Source: Paraburkholderia sp. BL10I2N1
GTDB taxonomy: Bacteria; Pseudomonadota; Gammaproteobacteria; Burkholderiales; Burkholderiaceae
Direction of reading: 5' to 3'
Length of the DNA: 64,000 nucleotides
Assembly: GCF_004361815.1 (NCBI RefSeq)
Contig: NZ_SNWA01000001.1
Coordinates: forward strand, 62,001-126,000
Below the pieces are notes generated by a model that was given only the letters and a program-made list of their open reading frames with translations, was not told the origin of the DNA and did no database searches. Below are positions 1 to 10,757 of the stretch, piece after piece. How positions within the stretch are numbered: the stretch's first letter is position 1; the number at the start of each line of letters is the position of its first letter. The position numbers were made by a program, and so were the translations under genes.

Positions 1-2866
1 GTGCGGCTTTCTCTTCCTGAAGCTTCTTCTTTTCCGGCCATGCCGGTTCGTCGACGAGTTCGTGGCCTTGCGACGGCTCATCGCCCATGTCGAAGAGGCC
101 CGCCTGCAACGCATTGGCGCTGGCCTGATCGGCTGCTTCCATCGCGAGCGAAACGGACGCGATCAATTGCGCGCGGTTCTCGTGCAATTGATCGAACGCG
201 CCTGCGCGAATGAGTGCCTCGACGGTCCGACGGTTCACTACCCGGCGGTCGATGCGGTTGCAGAAGTCGAAGATATCAATGAACAGCCCTTCTTCGCGTG
301 CACGGAGGATTTCCTCGATCGCGTTCTGGCCACTGCCCTTGATTGCGCCGAGACCATAGCGGATCGTCTTCGACCGCTTGCCGTCGGCTTCGGCGACAGG
401 CTCGAAGCGATATGCCGACTGGTTGACGTCCGGCGGCAACACCTTCATCCCGTTCGTGATGCAGTCTTCGAACAGGATCTTGACCTTGTCGGTGTCATCC
501 ATGGCGAGCGACATATTCGCTGCCATGAATTCAGCCGGATGGTGCGCCTTCAGCCACGCGGTAAAGTACGCGAGCAGCGCGTAGGCCGCCGCGTGCGACT
601 TGTTGAAGCCGTAGCCTGCGAACTTCTCCATCAAGTCGAAGATTTCGTCGGCCTTTTCGGCCGTTAGGCCGTTCTTCGCCGCACCTTCGCGGAACAACGC
701 GCGGTGCTCGGCCATTTCCTCGGCCTTCTTCTTACCCATCGCGCGGCGCAGCAGGTCGGCGCCACCGAGCGAGTATCCGCCGATGATCTGCGCCATCTGC
801 ATCACCTGCTCCTGATAGACCATGATGCCGTAGGTCTCTTTCAGGATGGGCTCGACGCGCGGATCCGGATAGTCCACCACTTCGCGGCCGTGCTTACGCG
901 CGCAGAAGCTCGGAATCAGGTCCATCGGGCCCGGACGGTACAGCGCCACGAGCGCAATGATGTCCTCGAAACGGTCAGGCTGCGCGTCCTTCAGCATGCC
1001 CTGCATGCCGCGGCTTTCCAGCTGGAACACGGCGACCGTATTCGCTTTCTTGAGGATCGAGAACGACGCGGGGTCGTCGAGCGGCACCTGGGCAAGCGAC
1101 CAGTCTTTCTTCGACGGATCGAGCCGGCGAATATAACGCTCGGCCCAGTCGAGGATCGTCAGCGTGGTCAGGCCCAGAAAGTCGAACTTCACGAGGCCGA
1201 CGGCTTCGACGTCGTCCTTGTCGTACTGGCTCACGACGCCGCTATCGTCGCCCTGCGTGTAGAGCGGGCAAAAATCGGTCAGCTTGCCGGGCGCGATCAA
1301 CACGCCGCCCGCATGCATGCCGACGTTACGCGTCAGCCCTTCGACACGCTGCGCGAGTTCGAGCAACTGATGGACTTCGTCTTCGTTGTCGAAGCGCTCC
1401 TGCAGAAGCGGCTCTTCCTTCATCGCGTCGGCAATCGTCACGTGCTTGCCGGGCTTGAACGGAATAAGCTTCGCGATGCCATCCGTGAACATGTAGCCCA
1501 GATCGAGCACACGGCCGATGTCGCGCACCGCGGCCTTCGCCGCCATCGTGCCGAAGGTCGCGATCTGCGAGACGGCGTCCGCGCCATACTTCTGCTTCAC
1601 GTACTGAATGACGCGGTCGCGCCCTTCCTGACAAAAGTCGATATCGAAGTCGGGCATCGACACCCGCTCCGGATTCAGGAAACGTTCGAACAGCAGGTTG
1701 TAGCGCAGTGGATCGAGGTCGGTCACGCCGAGCGCATAGGCGACGAGCGAACCCGCACCCGAGCCCCGGCCCGGCCCTACCGGCACGCCGTTGTTCTTGG
1801 CCCAGTTGATAAAGTCCGCAACGATCAGGAAGTAGCCCGGAAAGCCCATCTTGATGATCGTGCCGCACTCGAATTCGAGCCGCTGGTAATACGTTTCGCG
1901 CTGCGCGTCGCGTTCGGCCTGGTCCGGATACAGCTGCTCGAGCCGCTTCTCCAGCCCTTCCTTCGATAGCTGTACGAGGTAGTCGTCGAGCGACATGCCG
2001 TCGGGCGTCGGGAACAGCGGCAGCTTCGGCTTGCCGAGTTCGAGCGTGAGGTTGCAGCGTTTGGCGATCTCGACCGTGTTGGCCAGCGCCGACGGAATGT
2101 CAGCAAAAAGCGCCGCCATCTCGTCTTGCGACTGGAAATACTGATCGGTCGTGAAACGCTTCTGGCGACGCGGATTCGCGAGAATATCGCCTTCTGAGAT
2201 ACACACACGCGCTTCGTGCGCGGTGAAGTCGTCCGGCGTCATGAACTGCAGCGGATGCGTGGCGACGACCGGCAGTTTCAGCGCAGCGGCCAGCGCGACG
2301 GCCTGCTGGACGTAGGCTTCACCGCCCGGCTGCCCGCAACGCTGCAACTCGATATAGAAACCATTGGGAAACAGCGCGGCCCAGCGCTGCGCATTGCGCC
2401 TTGCGGCCTCTTCATTGCCGGCGGCCAGCGCCATGCCGACGTCGCCCTGTTGCGCACCAGAGAGCGCGAGCAGGCCTTCGCCAAGACCCGCTTCGAGCCA
2501 GCCGATCTCGACCTCCGCGCGGCCGCGATATTGATTCGTGAGCCACGCCTTCGTCAGTAGCTCGCACAGATTCAGGTAGCCGCGCCGGTCTTTGACCAGC
2601 AGCAAAAGCCGCGAAGGCTTGTCGCGATCATCGGGATTCGTGATCCAGACGTCGCAGCCGGCGACGGGTTTGACCCCTTTGCCACGAGCTTCCTTGTAGA
2701 AACGGACGAGACCGAACGCGTTGCCGAGGTCGGTGAGTGCGAGCGCGCCCTGACCGTCTTTGGCGGCGGCCTTGACGATGTCGTCAAGGCGCACGATGCC
2801 ATCGGCAATCGAGAATTCGGAGTGGACGCGAAGATGAACGAAGCGGGGATCTGACATGGGCGACAT
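1..2866 (-). CDS. dnaE: DNA polymerase III alpha subunit, 5' part (runs off the window)
   Basis: Catalytic subunit of the replicative polymerase. About 955 codons of the roughly 1170-1180 usual for the family are present; the 3' end lies left of position 1. The N-terminus carries the PHP domain (opening [19 protein letters not shown]), followed by the polymerase core with [10 protein letters not shown] near residue 364 and the catalytic aspartate motif PDFDIDF near residue 405. The start at 2866 is chosen because GGGAGGG lies 10 nt upstream; a second in-frame ATG at 2857 gives MSDPRF, a start often used for this family, but would leave 19 nt to that Shine-Dalgarno. The gene is divergent from trhO. 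Identity is certain, the exact start less so. Confidence 0.97.
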   Translation of the reverse strand, partial: MSPMSDPRFVHLRVHSEFSIADGIVRLDDIVKAAAKDGQGALALTDLGNAFGLVRFYKEARGKGVKPVAGCDVWITNPDDRDKPSRLLLLVKDRRGYLNLCELLTKAWLTNQYRGRAEVEIGWLEAGLGEGLLALSGAQQGDVGMALAAGNEEAARRNAQRWAALFPNGFYIELQRCGQPGGEAYVQQAVALAAALKLPVVATHPLQFMTPDDFTAHEARVCISEGDILANPRRQKRFTTDQYFQSQDEMAALFADIPSALANTVEIAKRCNLTLELGKPKLPLFPTPDGMSLDDYLVQLSKEGLEKRLEQLYPDQAERDAQRETYYQRLEFECGTIIKMGFPGYFLIVADFINWAKNNGVPVGPGRGSGAGSLVAYALGVTDLDPLRYNLLFERFLNPERVSMPDFDIDFCQEGRDRVIQYVKQKYGADAVSQIATFGTMAAKAAVRDIGRVLDLGYMFTDGIAKLIPFKPGKHVTIADAMKEEPLLQERFDNEDEVHQLLELAQRVEGLTRNVGMHAGGVLIAPGKLTDFCPLYTQGDDSGVVSQYDKDDVEAVGLVKFDFLGLTTLTILDWAERYIRRLDPSKKDWSLAQVPLDDPASFSILKKANTVAVFQLESRGMQGMLKDAQPDRFEDIIALVALYRPGPMDLIPSFCARKHGREVVDYPDPRVEPILKETYGIMVYQEQVMQMAQIIGGYSLGGADLLRRAMGKKKAEEMAEHRALFREGAAKNGLTAEKADEIFDLMEKFAGYGFNKSHAAAYALLAYFTAWLKAHHPAEFMAANMSLAMDDTDKVKILFEDCITNGMKVLPPDVNQSAYRFEPVAEADGKRSKTIRYGLGAIKGSGQNAIEEILRAREEGLFIDIFDFCNRIDRRVVNRRTVEALIRAGAFDQLHENRAQLIASVSLAMEAADQASANALQAGLFDMGDEPSQGHELVDEPAWPEKKKLQEEKAA

Positions 2867-3094
2867 TGTAACTCTACCCTCCCGAAGATTTGCGCCGAAA
2901 GCAAAGCGTTAGCCATTCGCCCAGGAGCGCCTGCGCCGGTTGCCGCGACCCTATGCCATCCGGCCGAATGCGGGCGTATCGGCGGGATGAGGGATAATAC
3001 GGCTTTGAACCATTCTGCCGTGGCCGCACCGCGCGCCAGCGCGTTGCCAGGGCGCGATTTAGCGCCGCCCGCCACCTCTTGCTGCTGGACCATC

Positions 3095-3958
3095 ATGAGT
3101 ATCGTCAACCTCGCTGCCTATCAATTCGCGACCCTCGAAGCCATCGTCGAGTGGCGCCCGCTCGTCACCGAACGCTGCAACGCGCTCGGCCTGCGCGGCA
3201 CCATCCTGCTCGCGCCGGAGGGCATCAACCTGTTCGTCGCCGGCACGCCCGAGGCCGCGCGTAATTTCATCGATTACATTCGCCACGATCCGCTCTTCGA
3301 GCGAAAATTTGCGGGCCTTCAGTTCAAGGAAAGCTTCTCGGAAAAGCAGCCATTCCGTCGCATGCTCGTCAAGCTGAAGCGCGAGATCATCACAATGAAA
3401 AAGCCGGCTATTCGCCCGGAACAGGGCCGTGCTCCATTCGTCGATGCACCCACGCTGAAAACATGGCTCGACCGCGGTCACGACGATGAAGGGCGCCCTG
3501 TCGTGATGCTCGATACGCGCAATGCGTTCGAGGTAGACGTCGGCACTTTCGAGCATGCGCTGGACTATCGGATCACGAAGTTCAGCGAATTTCCCGAGGT
3601 CGTCGAACAAAACCGCTCGGACCTCGAGGGCAAGACGGTCGTCTCGTTCTGCACGGGCGGGATTCGTTGCGAGAAGGCGGCGATCCATATGAAGGAAGTC
3701 GGCATCGAGAACGTCTACCAGCTCGAAGGCGGCATCCTGAAGTATTTCGAGGAAGTGGGCGGTGCGCACTATCAAGGCGACTGCTTCGTGTTCGACTACC
3801 GGACCGCGCTGAACCCGCAACTGGAGCCGACTTCGACAGTGCAATGCTTCGGCTGCCGTGCGGTGGTGAATGCAGAGGCGCAAGAGTCGCCGCTGTACAC
3901 GCCGGGCAAGACCTGTCCTGAATGCCATCCGCAAAGGGACGGCGCACGCGCCGCGTGA
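3095..3958 (+). CDS. trhO: tRNA uridine 5-hydroxylase TrhO (rhodanese domain, YceA family)
   Basis: The family makes 5-hydroxyuridine at wobble U34 of certain tRNAs in an oxygen-dependent way. The 287-residue protein has an N-terminal acylphosphatase-like region, then a rhodanese domain with the active-site loop [11 protein letters not shown], the catalytic Cys being near residue 186. The C-terminus has a Cys-rich end (CFGCRAVV and CPECH) that may bind metal. The reading frame is open further upstream, but [11 protein letters not shown] is the start that matches the family; no strong Shine-Dalgarno is seen. A GATAAT hexamer at 2993-2998 could be its -10 box, without a convincing -35. It is divergent from dnaE and followed after 88 nt by gluQ. 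Confidence 0.9.
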   Translation: MSIVNLAAYQFATLEAIVEWRPLVTERCNALGLRGTILLAPEGINLFVAGTPEAARNFIDYIRHDPLFERKFAGLQFKESFSEKQPFRRMLVKLKREIITMKKPAIRPEQGRAPFVDAPTLKTWLDRGHDDEGRPVVMLDTRNAFEVDVGTFEHALDYRITKFSEFPEVVEQNRSDLEGKTVVSFCTGGIRCEKAAIHMKEVGIENVYQLEGGILKYFEEVGGAHYQGDCFVFDYRTALNPQLEPTSTVQCFGCRAVVNAEAQESPLYTPGKTCPECHPQRDGARAA

Positions 3959-4046
3959 TGGCAGCGCCCGGTTTCGAGTCTGAACGGTCGCACGCGCAAC
4001 CCGACATCGCGGCCGGCATAGCAGGCGCTCGCCAGACGCCTTGCCG

Positions 4047-4955
4047 ATGACCGTGCCGACCTATCGCGGACGCTTCGCGCCGTCGCCCACCGGACCGCTG
4101 CATTTCGGCTCGCTCGTCAGCGCACTCGCAAGCTGGCTGGATGCGCGCGCACATGGCGGCGCATGGCTGGTGCGCATCGAAGACATCGACGCGCCACGCA
4201 CGGTAGCCGGCGCCGCCGAGGATATTCTCGCGACACTCATGCGTTTCGGCATGCATCCTGACGAACCGCCGATGTGGCAAAGCCGGCGCACCGACGGCTA
4301 TCAGCGGGCACTCGAGCAACTCGAGGCCAACGGATTGATCTATCCGTGCGGCTGCACGCGCAAGGAAATCGCCGATTCACTGCTGCAGGCACACGAACGC
4401 AACACGACCCTCGCCTACCCCGGCACGTGTCGTGGCGGCCTGCATGGCAAACCAGCACGCGCGTGGCGTCTGAGGGTCCCGGACGGCGACGCGGCCGTGA
4501 TCACATTCGAGGATCGCTGGCAGGGACAGCAGACACAGGATCTGGCCACGGAAGTCGGCGACTTCGTACTGAAACGCGCCGATGGCCAATGGGCCTACCA
4601 GCTGGCGGTGGTGGTCGATGATGCGGATGCGGGCATTACGCACGTAGTGCGCGGCGCGGACCTGCTCGATTCGACCGCGCGGCAGATCTATCTGCAGCGT
4701 TGCCTCGATGTGCCGACGCCGTCATATCTGCACGTCCCGGTGGTCACGAACGAGGCAGGCGAAAAACTCAGCAAGCAGACTGGAGCAACCGCGCTCGATC
4801 ACGCAGCGCCGTTAAGGACGCTTCACGCGGCGGCCACGCATCTGGGACTTGACCTGGGCTCAAGCATCAGCGGATCGCTGGACACTTTTTACGAGGCCGC
4901 AACGATGGCGTGGTCCCGGCGCATGGCGCAGATCGAAAAGCGCGGGCACCAGTAG
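4047..4955 (+). CDS. gluQ: Glutamyl-Q tRNA(Asp) synthetase
   Basis: Truncated glutamyl-tRNA synthetase that activates glutamate and attaches it to queuosine in the anticodon of tRNA(Asp). The 302-residue protein starts with the class I signature [16 protein letters not shown], has a Zn-site-like pair (CGC after IYP and the later GTC), and the KMSKS-like motif KLSKQTG near residue 240. It lacks the C-terminal anticodon-binding half of GltX, as expected of GluQ. The ATG at 4047 is preferred to an in-frame TTG at 4041. It lies downstream of another tRNA-modification gene, trhO, and convergent with rhlE. Confidence 0.93.
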   Translation: MTVPTYRGRFAPSPTGPLHFGSLVSALASWLDARAHGGAWLVRIEDIDAPRTVAGAAEDILATLMRFGMHPDEPPMWQSRRTDGYQRALEQLEANGLIYPCGCTRKEIADSLLQAHERNTTLAYPGTCRGGLHGKPARAWRLRVPDGDAAVITFEDRWQGQQTQDLATEVGDFVLKRADGQWAYQLAVVVDDADAGITHVVRGADLLDSTARQIYLQRCLDVPTPSYLHVPVVTNEAGEKLSKQTGATALDHAAPLRTLHAAATHLGLDLGSSISGSLDTFYEAATMAWSRRMAQIEKRGHQ

Positions 4956-5059
4956 CCCATTGTGCCGTGATGGCGGCGAACGCAAGATAAACCTGCGCCG
5001 CTGCCAGGCCCCCTCTCAGGCAGCAAGCAGGAGAGAGGCAAACACAGCAGCGAGGATGA

Positions 5060-6517
5060 TCAGGAAGAGGTAGGCGTCTTGCGCGGCATCCCGAAGCCGC
5101 CGAGCAGGGCGGCGAGCGGTTGCCTCGAAGCCGGTTTCTGCGCAGCGGCGGGCGCTTCGTCTTCCTGCTTTGTCGAGGAAGGCGACGGCTCGTAAGGCTT
5201 AAGGAAGAAATCGTCGACAGGCGGCTGCGTGTGACGATGATGATGCGGCCGATCGAACGACGCCCCACCCGTCGGGCGACGACGTCCCGGACGCTCATCG
5301 CGCTCACGCCGGCCAACGCGTTCTTCGTGGTGATGGCGCACCGGCACATCGACAGTCAGACGCTGCACATCGAGCGGACGCTTGATCAGCTTTTCGATGT
5401 CTGCAAGCTGCTTGCGCTCGTTCGGGCTGCACAGCGAGAGTGCGTCACCCGACGCGCCTGCGCGGCCCGTACGGCCGATCCGGTGCACATAGTCTTCCGC
5501 GCTAAACGGCAGATCGAAGTTGATCACCGCCGGCAGTTCCACGATATCCAGACCGCGCGCAGCCACATCGGTCGCCACCAGTGCCTCGATCTCGCCGCGC
5601 TTGAACGCGTCGAGCGCCTGCATCCGCTCGTTCTGAGTCCGGTCGCCGTGAATGGCCGTAGCCACCACGCCGTCGCGCTCGAGCTGCCGCGCAAGACGGC
5701 TCGCGCCGATCTTGCTGTTGCAGAACACGATCACCTGCTTGAGGCTGCGCTCGCGGATCAGTTGCACCACCGCACCGGTCTTGTCCCCTTCCGCGACCTC
5801 GTAAACGATCTGCGTGACGTTCGTCGCGGTCGAATTGCTGCGCGCGACTTCGATCGTCTGCGGATTGCGCAGATAGGTCGCCGCCAGCTTCTTGATTTCG
5901 CCGGAGAACGTCGCCGAGAAGAGCAGCGTCTGACGCTCCTTCGGCAGCAGGTTCAGGATGCGCTGCAGGTCCGGCAGGAAGCCCATGTCGAGCATCCGGT
6001 CGGCTTCGTCGAGCACGAGAATCTGCACCTGGCCGAGATTCGCCGTCTTTTGCTGTACGTGGTCGAGCAGGCGCCCCGGCGTCGCGATCAGGATTTCCAC
6101 GCCGCGCCGCAATTCGGCGGACTGCGGGTTCATGTCGACACCGCCAAATACCACCGCGCTGCGCAGCGGCGTGTGCTTCGCGTACGCCTGCACGTTTGCG
6201 GCAACCTGGTCGGCGAGTTCGCGCGTGGGCGTGAGGATCAGCGCGCGCACCGGGTGTCGCGCGGGCGAGGCGCTCGTGCTGGCCTGCGGCAACAGGCGCT
6301 GGATGATCGGCAGCGAGAAACTGGCGGTCTTGCCGGTGCCGGTCTGGGCGGCGCCCATGACGTCGCGGCCGGCGAGGACGACGGGGATGGCCTGGGACTG
6401 GATCGGCGTCGGCGTCGTGTAGCCCGAGTCCGTGACAGCCCTCAGAATGTCGGCGGAAAGGCCGAACTGGTCGAAGGTGGGTGTATCAGTGCTGGGCGTG
6501 ACGGCTGTGTCGGACAT
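5060..6517 (-). CDS. rhlE: DEAD-box ATP-dependent RNA helicase RhlE
   Basis: RNA helicase of the RhlE group, which acts in ribosome assembly and RNA turnover in the cytosol. Of 485 residues the first 370 are the helicase core: Q motif region FDQFGLSADIL, Walker A AQTGTGKT at 57-64, DEAD at 170-173, LFSAT motif III near 200, and the C-terminal HRIGRTGRAG motif VI. The last 90 or so residues are a low-complexity basic tail rich in His, Arg and Pro, typical of RhlE and likely to bind RNA. It is convergent with gluQ and has a long 5' intergenic region. Confidence 0.93.
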   Translation of the reverse strand: MSDTAVTPSTDTPTFDQFGLSADILRAVTDSGYTTPTPIQSQAIPVVLAGRDVMGAAQTGTGKTASFSLPIIQRLLPQASTSASPARHPVRALILTPTRELADQVAANVQAYAKHTPLRSAVVFGGVDMNPQSAELRRGVEILIATPGRLLDHVQQKTANLGQVQILVLDEADRMLDMGFLPDLQRILNLLPKERQTLLFSATFSGEIKKLAATYLRNPQTIEVARSNSTATNVTQIVYEVAEGDKTGAVVQLIRERSLKQVIVFCNSKIGASRLARQLERDGVVATAIHGDRTQNERMQALDAFKRGEIEALVATDVAARGLDIVELPAVINFDLPFSAEDYVHRIGRTGRAGASGDALSLCSPNERKQLADIEKLIKRPLDVQRLTVDVPVRHHHEERVGRRERDERPGRRRPTGGASFDRPHHHRHTQPPVDDFFLKPYEPSPSSTKQEDEAPAAAQKPASRQPLAALLGGFGMPRKTPTSS

Positions 6518-6878
6518 GGTGGCTTTCGCTAAAAATGCGCCTGCGCGGTACGCGTGGCAGCGGACAAGGCCGCGGAGGGCATCAGGATGAAGGCGGAGCC
6601 ACGGCGTGCCGCACGGGACCCGAATGAACTATGGGAAAGAATGCAGCCGGCTCCGGCCGACGGAAACATCCGCCGGAAAGGGCGGTATTGTAGCACTTCA
6701 GCAAAATCGCTCATGGCGCACGCACCCGCTTTCTGCTCCAGCCCCCTGCGACCGGCTTTCCGGGCGCGCGGCGGATTTGGCCCCAGGCAGCGTACGACAC
6801 GTAGACGACATCTGCGTGACGGCGCTTCCAGCCAGTAGAAACAGCCTGGAAACGGGACGCGCCGCCACCCTGCCCCCG
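6518..6878. other. Intergenic region upstream of rhlE, no gene seen
   Basis: This 361-nt stretch separates rhlE from the end of the aldehyde dehydrogenase gene. Open frames on both strands show no recognisable domain. On the minus strand a TACAAT hexamer at 6687-6692 is a possible -10 element for rhlE, about 170 nt before its start, but it lacks a good -35. A long 5' leader for rhlE is therefore possible. Confidence 0.4.
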
Positions 6879-8315
6879 TCACCAGGTTTCGCGCATCACC
6901 ATCAGCCGGAGTTCAGTCATATCCTCGATCGCGTAGCGGATACCTTCGCGGCCCAGCCCGGATTCCTTCACGCCGCCATATGGCATGTTGTCCACGCGGA
7001 ACGACGGCACGTCGTTGATCACGACGCCGCCCACTTCCAGCCGATCCCACGCGCGATGCGCATGCGCGAGCGAATCGGTAAAGACGCCTGCCTGCAGCCC
7101 GAAGTCGCTGTCGTTGACCGTGTCCAGTGCCTGATCGAAATTGTCGAAGCGCTCGAGAATCGCCACCGGCCCGAACGCCTCCTTGCGATACAGGTCCTGA
7201 TCGCGCCCGACGTTCTCCAGCACCGTCGCCTCGAACATCGCGCCGTCCACCCTGCCGCCCGCGACGATCTTCGCGCCCGCCTTGACCGCGGTTTCCATCC
7301 AGCCGGCGAGCCGGTTCGATTCCGATTCGGAGATCATCGGACCGACGAAGGTCGTCTCGTCCTTCGGGTCGCCCATTTTCAGCGACTTCGTTTTTGTGAT
7401 CAGCCTGTCGCGTAGCGCGTCATAGAGGCTCGAGTGGATCAGGATCCGCTGCACGCCAATGCAGCTCTGCCCCGACTGATAGAACGCGCCGAAAGCGAGG
7501 CGGTCGACGACGTAATCGAGCTTGTTTTGCTGGTCGCCGTCGACGATCGCCGCCGCGTTGCCGCCCAGTTCCAGAATGACCTTTTTCTTGCCGGCCTTTT
7601 TCTTCAGGTCCCAGCCGACCGCGGGCGAACCGGTGAATGAAAGCAGCTTGAAGCGCTCGTCGGTGGTGAACAGATCGGCGCCGTCGCGGTGAGCAGGCAG
7701 GATCGAGAACGCGCCCTTCGGCAGGTCCGTTTCCGCGAGAATTTCGCCGATGATCAGCGCGCCGACCGGCGTGCGGCTGGCGGGCTTCAGCACAAACGGC
7801 ACACCCGCTGCGAGACCCGGGGCCACCTTGTGTGCAGCCAGGTTGAGCGGAAAGTTGAACGGCGAGATGAACGAGCACGGCCCGATCGGCACGCGCTTCG
7901 TATAACCGTGGTAGCCCTTCGCCCGCGGGGAAATCTCCAGGTTGACGATCGCACCGTCGATGCGCACCGACTCTTCCGCCGCCACCTTGAACGTATCGAT
8001 CAGCCGCGTGACTTCGCCGCGCGAATCGTTGATCGGTTTGCCGGCCTCGATGCACAGCGCCATCGCCAGTTCGTCGTAGCGTTCGCGAAAGCGCTTCACG
8101 CAATGCTCGAGCACGGCCTGGCGCTTGAAAGGCGGATAGTCGCGCAGCGCCGGCAGCGCGTCGACGGCCGCGCCGATTGCGCGGTCGATGGCCTTCGCGT
8201 CGGCAAGCGCGACGCGCGTCGCCACTTCGCCGCTGAATTTATCGGTGACTTCGAGATCGGTGTTCGCCGCGACCGGCTCGTTGGCGAGGTAGTACGGGTA
8301 AGAATTCTTCAGCAT
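6879..8315 (-). CDS. NAD(P)-dependent aldehyde dehydrogenase
   Basis: Aldehyde dehydrogenase superfamily, oxidising an aldehyde to the acid (or acyl derivative). The 478-residue protein has FNFPLN in the cofactor-binding part, FTGSPAVG, the general-base glutamate in LELGGN, and the catalytic cysteine in SGQSCIG near residue 284. An excellent Shine-Dalgarno (AAGGAG, 8 nt spacing) supports the start. It lies 81 nt downstream of, and on the same strand as, an acetolactate-synthase-like ThDP gene, so the two probably share a transcript and a pathway. The substrate cannot be read from sequence; lactaldehyde- or phosphonoacetaldehyde-type enzymes are among the relatives. Confidence 0.9.
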   Translation of the reverse strand: MLKNSYPYYLANEPVAANTDLEVTDKFSGEVATRVALADAKAIDRAIGAAVDALPALRDYPPFKRQAVLEHCVKRFRERYDELAMALCIEAGKPINDSRGEVTRLIDTFKVAAEESVRIDGAIVNLEISPRAKGYHGYTKRVPIGPCSFISPFNFPLNLAAHKVAPGLAAGVPFVLKPASRTPVGALIIGEILAETDLPKGAFSILPAHRDGADLFTTDERFKLLSFTGSPAVGWDLKKKAGKKKVILELGGNAAAIVDGDQQNKLDYVVDRLAFGAFYQSGQSCIGVQRILIHSSLYDALRDRLITKTKSLKMGDPKDETTFVGPMISESESNRLAGWMETAVKAGAKIVAGGRVDGAMFEATVLENVGRDQDLYRKEAFGPVAILERFDNFDQALDTVNDSDFGLQAGVFTDSLAHAHRAWDRLEVGGVVINDVPSFRVDNMPYGGVKESGLGREGIRYAIEDMTELRLMVMRETW

Positions 8316-8396
8316 GACACGTTCTCCTTGAAGCGCAGCGACGGACGGGCGCGACCCGCACGACCACCGCGCGATCTGAACAGACCCGCTGCGGCC

Positions 8397-10049
8397 TCAG
8401 AGCTGGGCGCTCAGCCGTTTGATCTCCCGGTTCAAAACCCGCTCGTTATCCGAGTAATCGATCGGCAGATCGATCACGTGCACACCCGGGCTCGCGAAGC
8501 ACTCGCGCAACAGCGGCGCGAATTCCGCCGCCGACGTGATCCGGTGGCCTTGCGCGCCATAGCTCTTCGCGTAGTCGACGAAATCCGGGTTGCGCAAGGT
8601 CATCCCGTAGTCGGGGAAGTTCATGTTTTCCTGCTTCCAGCGGATCATGCCGAACGCATCGTCGCGCAGTATCAGCACGACCAGATCGAGTTTGAGACGC
8701 ACTGCCGTCTCCAGTTCCTGCGAATTCATCATGAAGCCGCCGTCGCCGCACACGGCCATCACCTTGCGCTCCGGATGCACGATCTTCGTCGCGATCGCCG
8801 ACGGCAGCCCCGCGCCCATTGAAGCAAGCGCGTTGTCGAGCAGCAGCGAATTCGGTTCGTGCGCGCGGTAATAGCGCGCGAACCAGATCTTGTACATGCC
8901 GTTGTCGAGACAGACGATGCCGTCGACGGGCGTCGTCTCGTACACGTCGTTGACGATGCGCACGGGATACATCGGGAAGCGGTCGTCGAGTTGCCCTTTC
9001 ACGAGATGCGCTTCGAAATGCGCCTTGATCTCCTTGAAGCGCGTGAAGTCCCAGTGCTCCTGGCGCGCCTTCAGGCTCTCCTTCAGTTGCCACACCGCGT
9101 TCGCGATATCGCCGACCACTTCGATCTGCGGGAAGTAAACCGTATCCACTTCCGCGCCGAGAAAATTCACGTGGATCACGGTCTTCTCGCCTGCATCGGC
9201 GCTGCGCATGAAGAACGGCGGCTTCTCGATCACGTCGTGGCCGACATTGATGATGCAGTCCGCGTGCTCGATCGCGCGATGCACGAAGTCGCCATCGGAA
9301 AGCGTCGCGTTGCCGAGCCACAACGGGTGCGATTCGTCGATCACGCCCTTGCCCATCTGCGTTGTGAAGAAGGGAATGCCGATCTGGTCGACGAATTCGC
9401 GCAGCATGGGCGTCGTCGTTTTGCGGTTACCGCCCGCACCGATCATCAGAAGTGGATGCTTTGCCTTCGTGATCGCGTCGACCGCGCGCGCAACCGCCTT
9501 TTCCTCGGCGACCGGACGCCGGCTGTAGCTCTTCGGAATCGGCTTGCCGTCGCCCTCTTCGTGCGCGACGTCTTCGGGCAGTTCGAGGTGCGTCGCGCCC
9601 GGCCGCTCTTCTTCAGCCTGGCGGAACGCTTCGCGCACCGACGCCGGAATGTTGGCAATCGACACGATCTGTCGCGTGTACTTCGTGAGCGGCTCCATCA
9701 TTCGCACGACGTCGACAATCTGGAAGTGCCCCTGCTTGCTCGACTTGATCGGCTTCTGGCCGGTCACCATCAGCATCGGCATGCCACCGAGCTGCGAATA
9801 CGCGGCAGCGGTGACGAAGTTGGTGGCGCCCGGGCCAAGCGTCGCCAGGCAGACGCCGGTGCGTCCTGTGAGGCGCCCGTACGTGGCCGCCATAAAACCC
9901 GCCGCCTGTTCGTGACGTGTCAGGATCAGCCTGACTTTCGAGCGGCGCAGCGATTCGAGGAGATCGAGATTTTCTTCGCCGGGAATGCCGAACACATATT
10001 CGACACCTTCTGCTTCCAGCGACTTGACGAACAGATCCGAAGCTTTCAT
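8397..10049 (-). CDS. Thiamine-diphosphate enzyme, acetolactate synthase large-subunit type
   Basis: ThDP-dependent enzyme of the acetolactate synthase group, which decarboxylates pyruvate (or a related 2-oxoacid) and ligates the product. In 550 residues one sees the N-terminal PYR domain with the activating glutamate in TRHEQAAGF (E47), the central domain, and the ThDP/Mg motif GDGGFMMNSQE near residue 433. MKASDLFVKSLE is the family-like start; a longer frame to 10112 is open but has no support. No regulatory small subunit (ilvH) is adjacent; an aldehyde dehydrogenase gene follows instead. This suggests a catabolic or special-purpose enzyme rather than the branched-chain biosynthetic one, which is inference. 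Confidence 0.88.
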   Translation of the reverse strand: MKASDLFVKSLEAEGVEYVFGIPGEENLDLLESLRRSKVRLILTRHEQAAGFMAATYGRLTGRTGVCLATLGPGATNFVTAAAYSQLGGMPMLMVTGQKPIKSSKQGHFQIVDVVRMMEPLTKYTRQIVSIANIPASVREAFRQAEEERPGATHLELPEDVAHEEGDGKPIPKSYSRRPVAEEKAVARAVDAITKAKHPLLMIGAGGNRKTTTPMLREFVDQIGIPFFTTQMGKGVIDESHPLWLGNATLSDGDFVHRAIEHADCIINVGHDVIEKPPFFMRSADAGEKTVIHVNFLGAEVDTVYFPQIEVVGDIANAVWQLKESLKARQEHWDFTRFKEIKAHFEAHLVKGQLDDRFPMYPVRIVNDVYETTPVDGIVCLDNGMYKIWFARYYRAHEPNSLLLDNALASMGAGLPSAIATKIVHPERKVMAVCGDGGFMMNSQELETAVRLKLDLVVLILRDDAFGMIRWKQENMNFPDYGMTLRNPDFVDYAKSYGAQGHRITSAAEFAPLLRECFASPGVHVIDLPIDYSDNERVLNREIKRLSAQL

Positions 10050-10329
10050 TGAGAGTCTCGCTTGACGAACGGGCGCGGGCAAGCCCGCGCGATGTGATTC
10101 GGGGACGGACAATCGACGACGAACTCACGCGCCACGCACGGCACGGCGAGGCGCGCGAGTCAGACAGCTTACTACCGAGGGAGAAAAGATGTTCGCTGAC
10201 CGGCACGCCGGCGCGGTCCGCGACAGTGGGAGACAACGATGAAGGAGAGGACGGCGGCAGGGGTTGGCACGCCACCGCATGGCGGCGAACCAGCGGACCC
10301 ATAGAGCGACGGACTAGCGGACCAGCTGA

Positions 10330-10698
10330 CTACCCAACAATGGTGACGCAATCGGCCAGGATCGGCGGCGTGTTCTCGCCCGCGGTGGCGTCGTAAAGAT
10401 CGGCGCGCGGGCCCTTGGTCCACCAGATATAGCTGCCCGCCTGATACCTCACGCCCGACGCGGCGATCGTGTTGACAAACAGCAGTTGCTGCCCCTTGAC
10501 TGGCACGAGCGCGAAACTTTGCCCGTTGGCGGCGTTCCAGTAGGTCACCTGCCGGATCTTGCCGGTCGCACAGGTGTATTTGCTCGTCTGACGGGTTTTC
10601 GTCTGGATTTCAGTCAGACGCAGCGGCGCAGCTAAAGCCGCGTTGCACAACAGGGAAACGCCCAGTACACCCGATATGACAAAGAGCCCGTTTTTCAT
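10330..10698 (-). CDS. Periplasmic C-type lysozyme inhibitor, MliC/PliC-like
   Basis: Small secreted protein of 122 residues. A signal peptide (about residues 1-23, ending NAALA) precedes a domain with the hallmarks of the MliC/PliC fold: YTCATGK at the start, ASGVRYQAGSYIWWTKG in the middle (the SGxxY loop that contacts the lysozyme active site) and a C-terminal Cys that can pair with the first. No lipobox cysteine follows the signal, so it should be soluble periplasmic. AGGAG lies 11 nt before the ATG. It is the last gene of a minus-strand row with a small lipoprotein gene and purT upstream. Confidence 0.8.
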   Translation of the reverse strand: MKNGLFVISGVLGVSLLCNAALAAPLRLTEIQTKTRQTSKYTCATGKIRQVTYWNAANGQSFALVPVKGQQLLFVNTIAASGVRYQAGSYIWWTKGPRADLYDATAGENTPPILADCVTIVG

Positions 10699-10757
10699 CG
10701 AACTGCTCACTCCTGACAACGGATAACCACGGCGAACCACGATGGTGCAACGCTCTG

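Noticed and set aside
704..1969. 421-codon plus-strand open frame
   Set aside because: Antisense shadow of dnaE, whose motifs are clear on the other strand.
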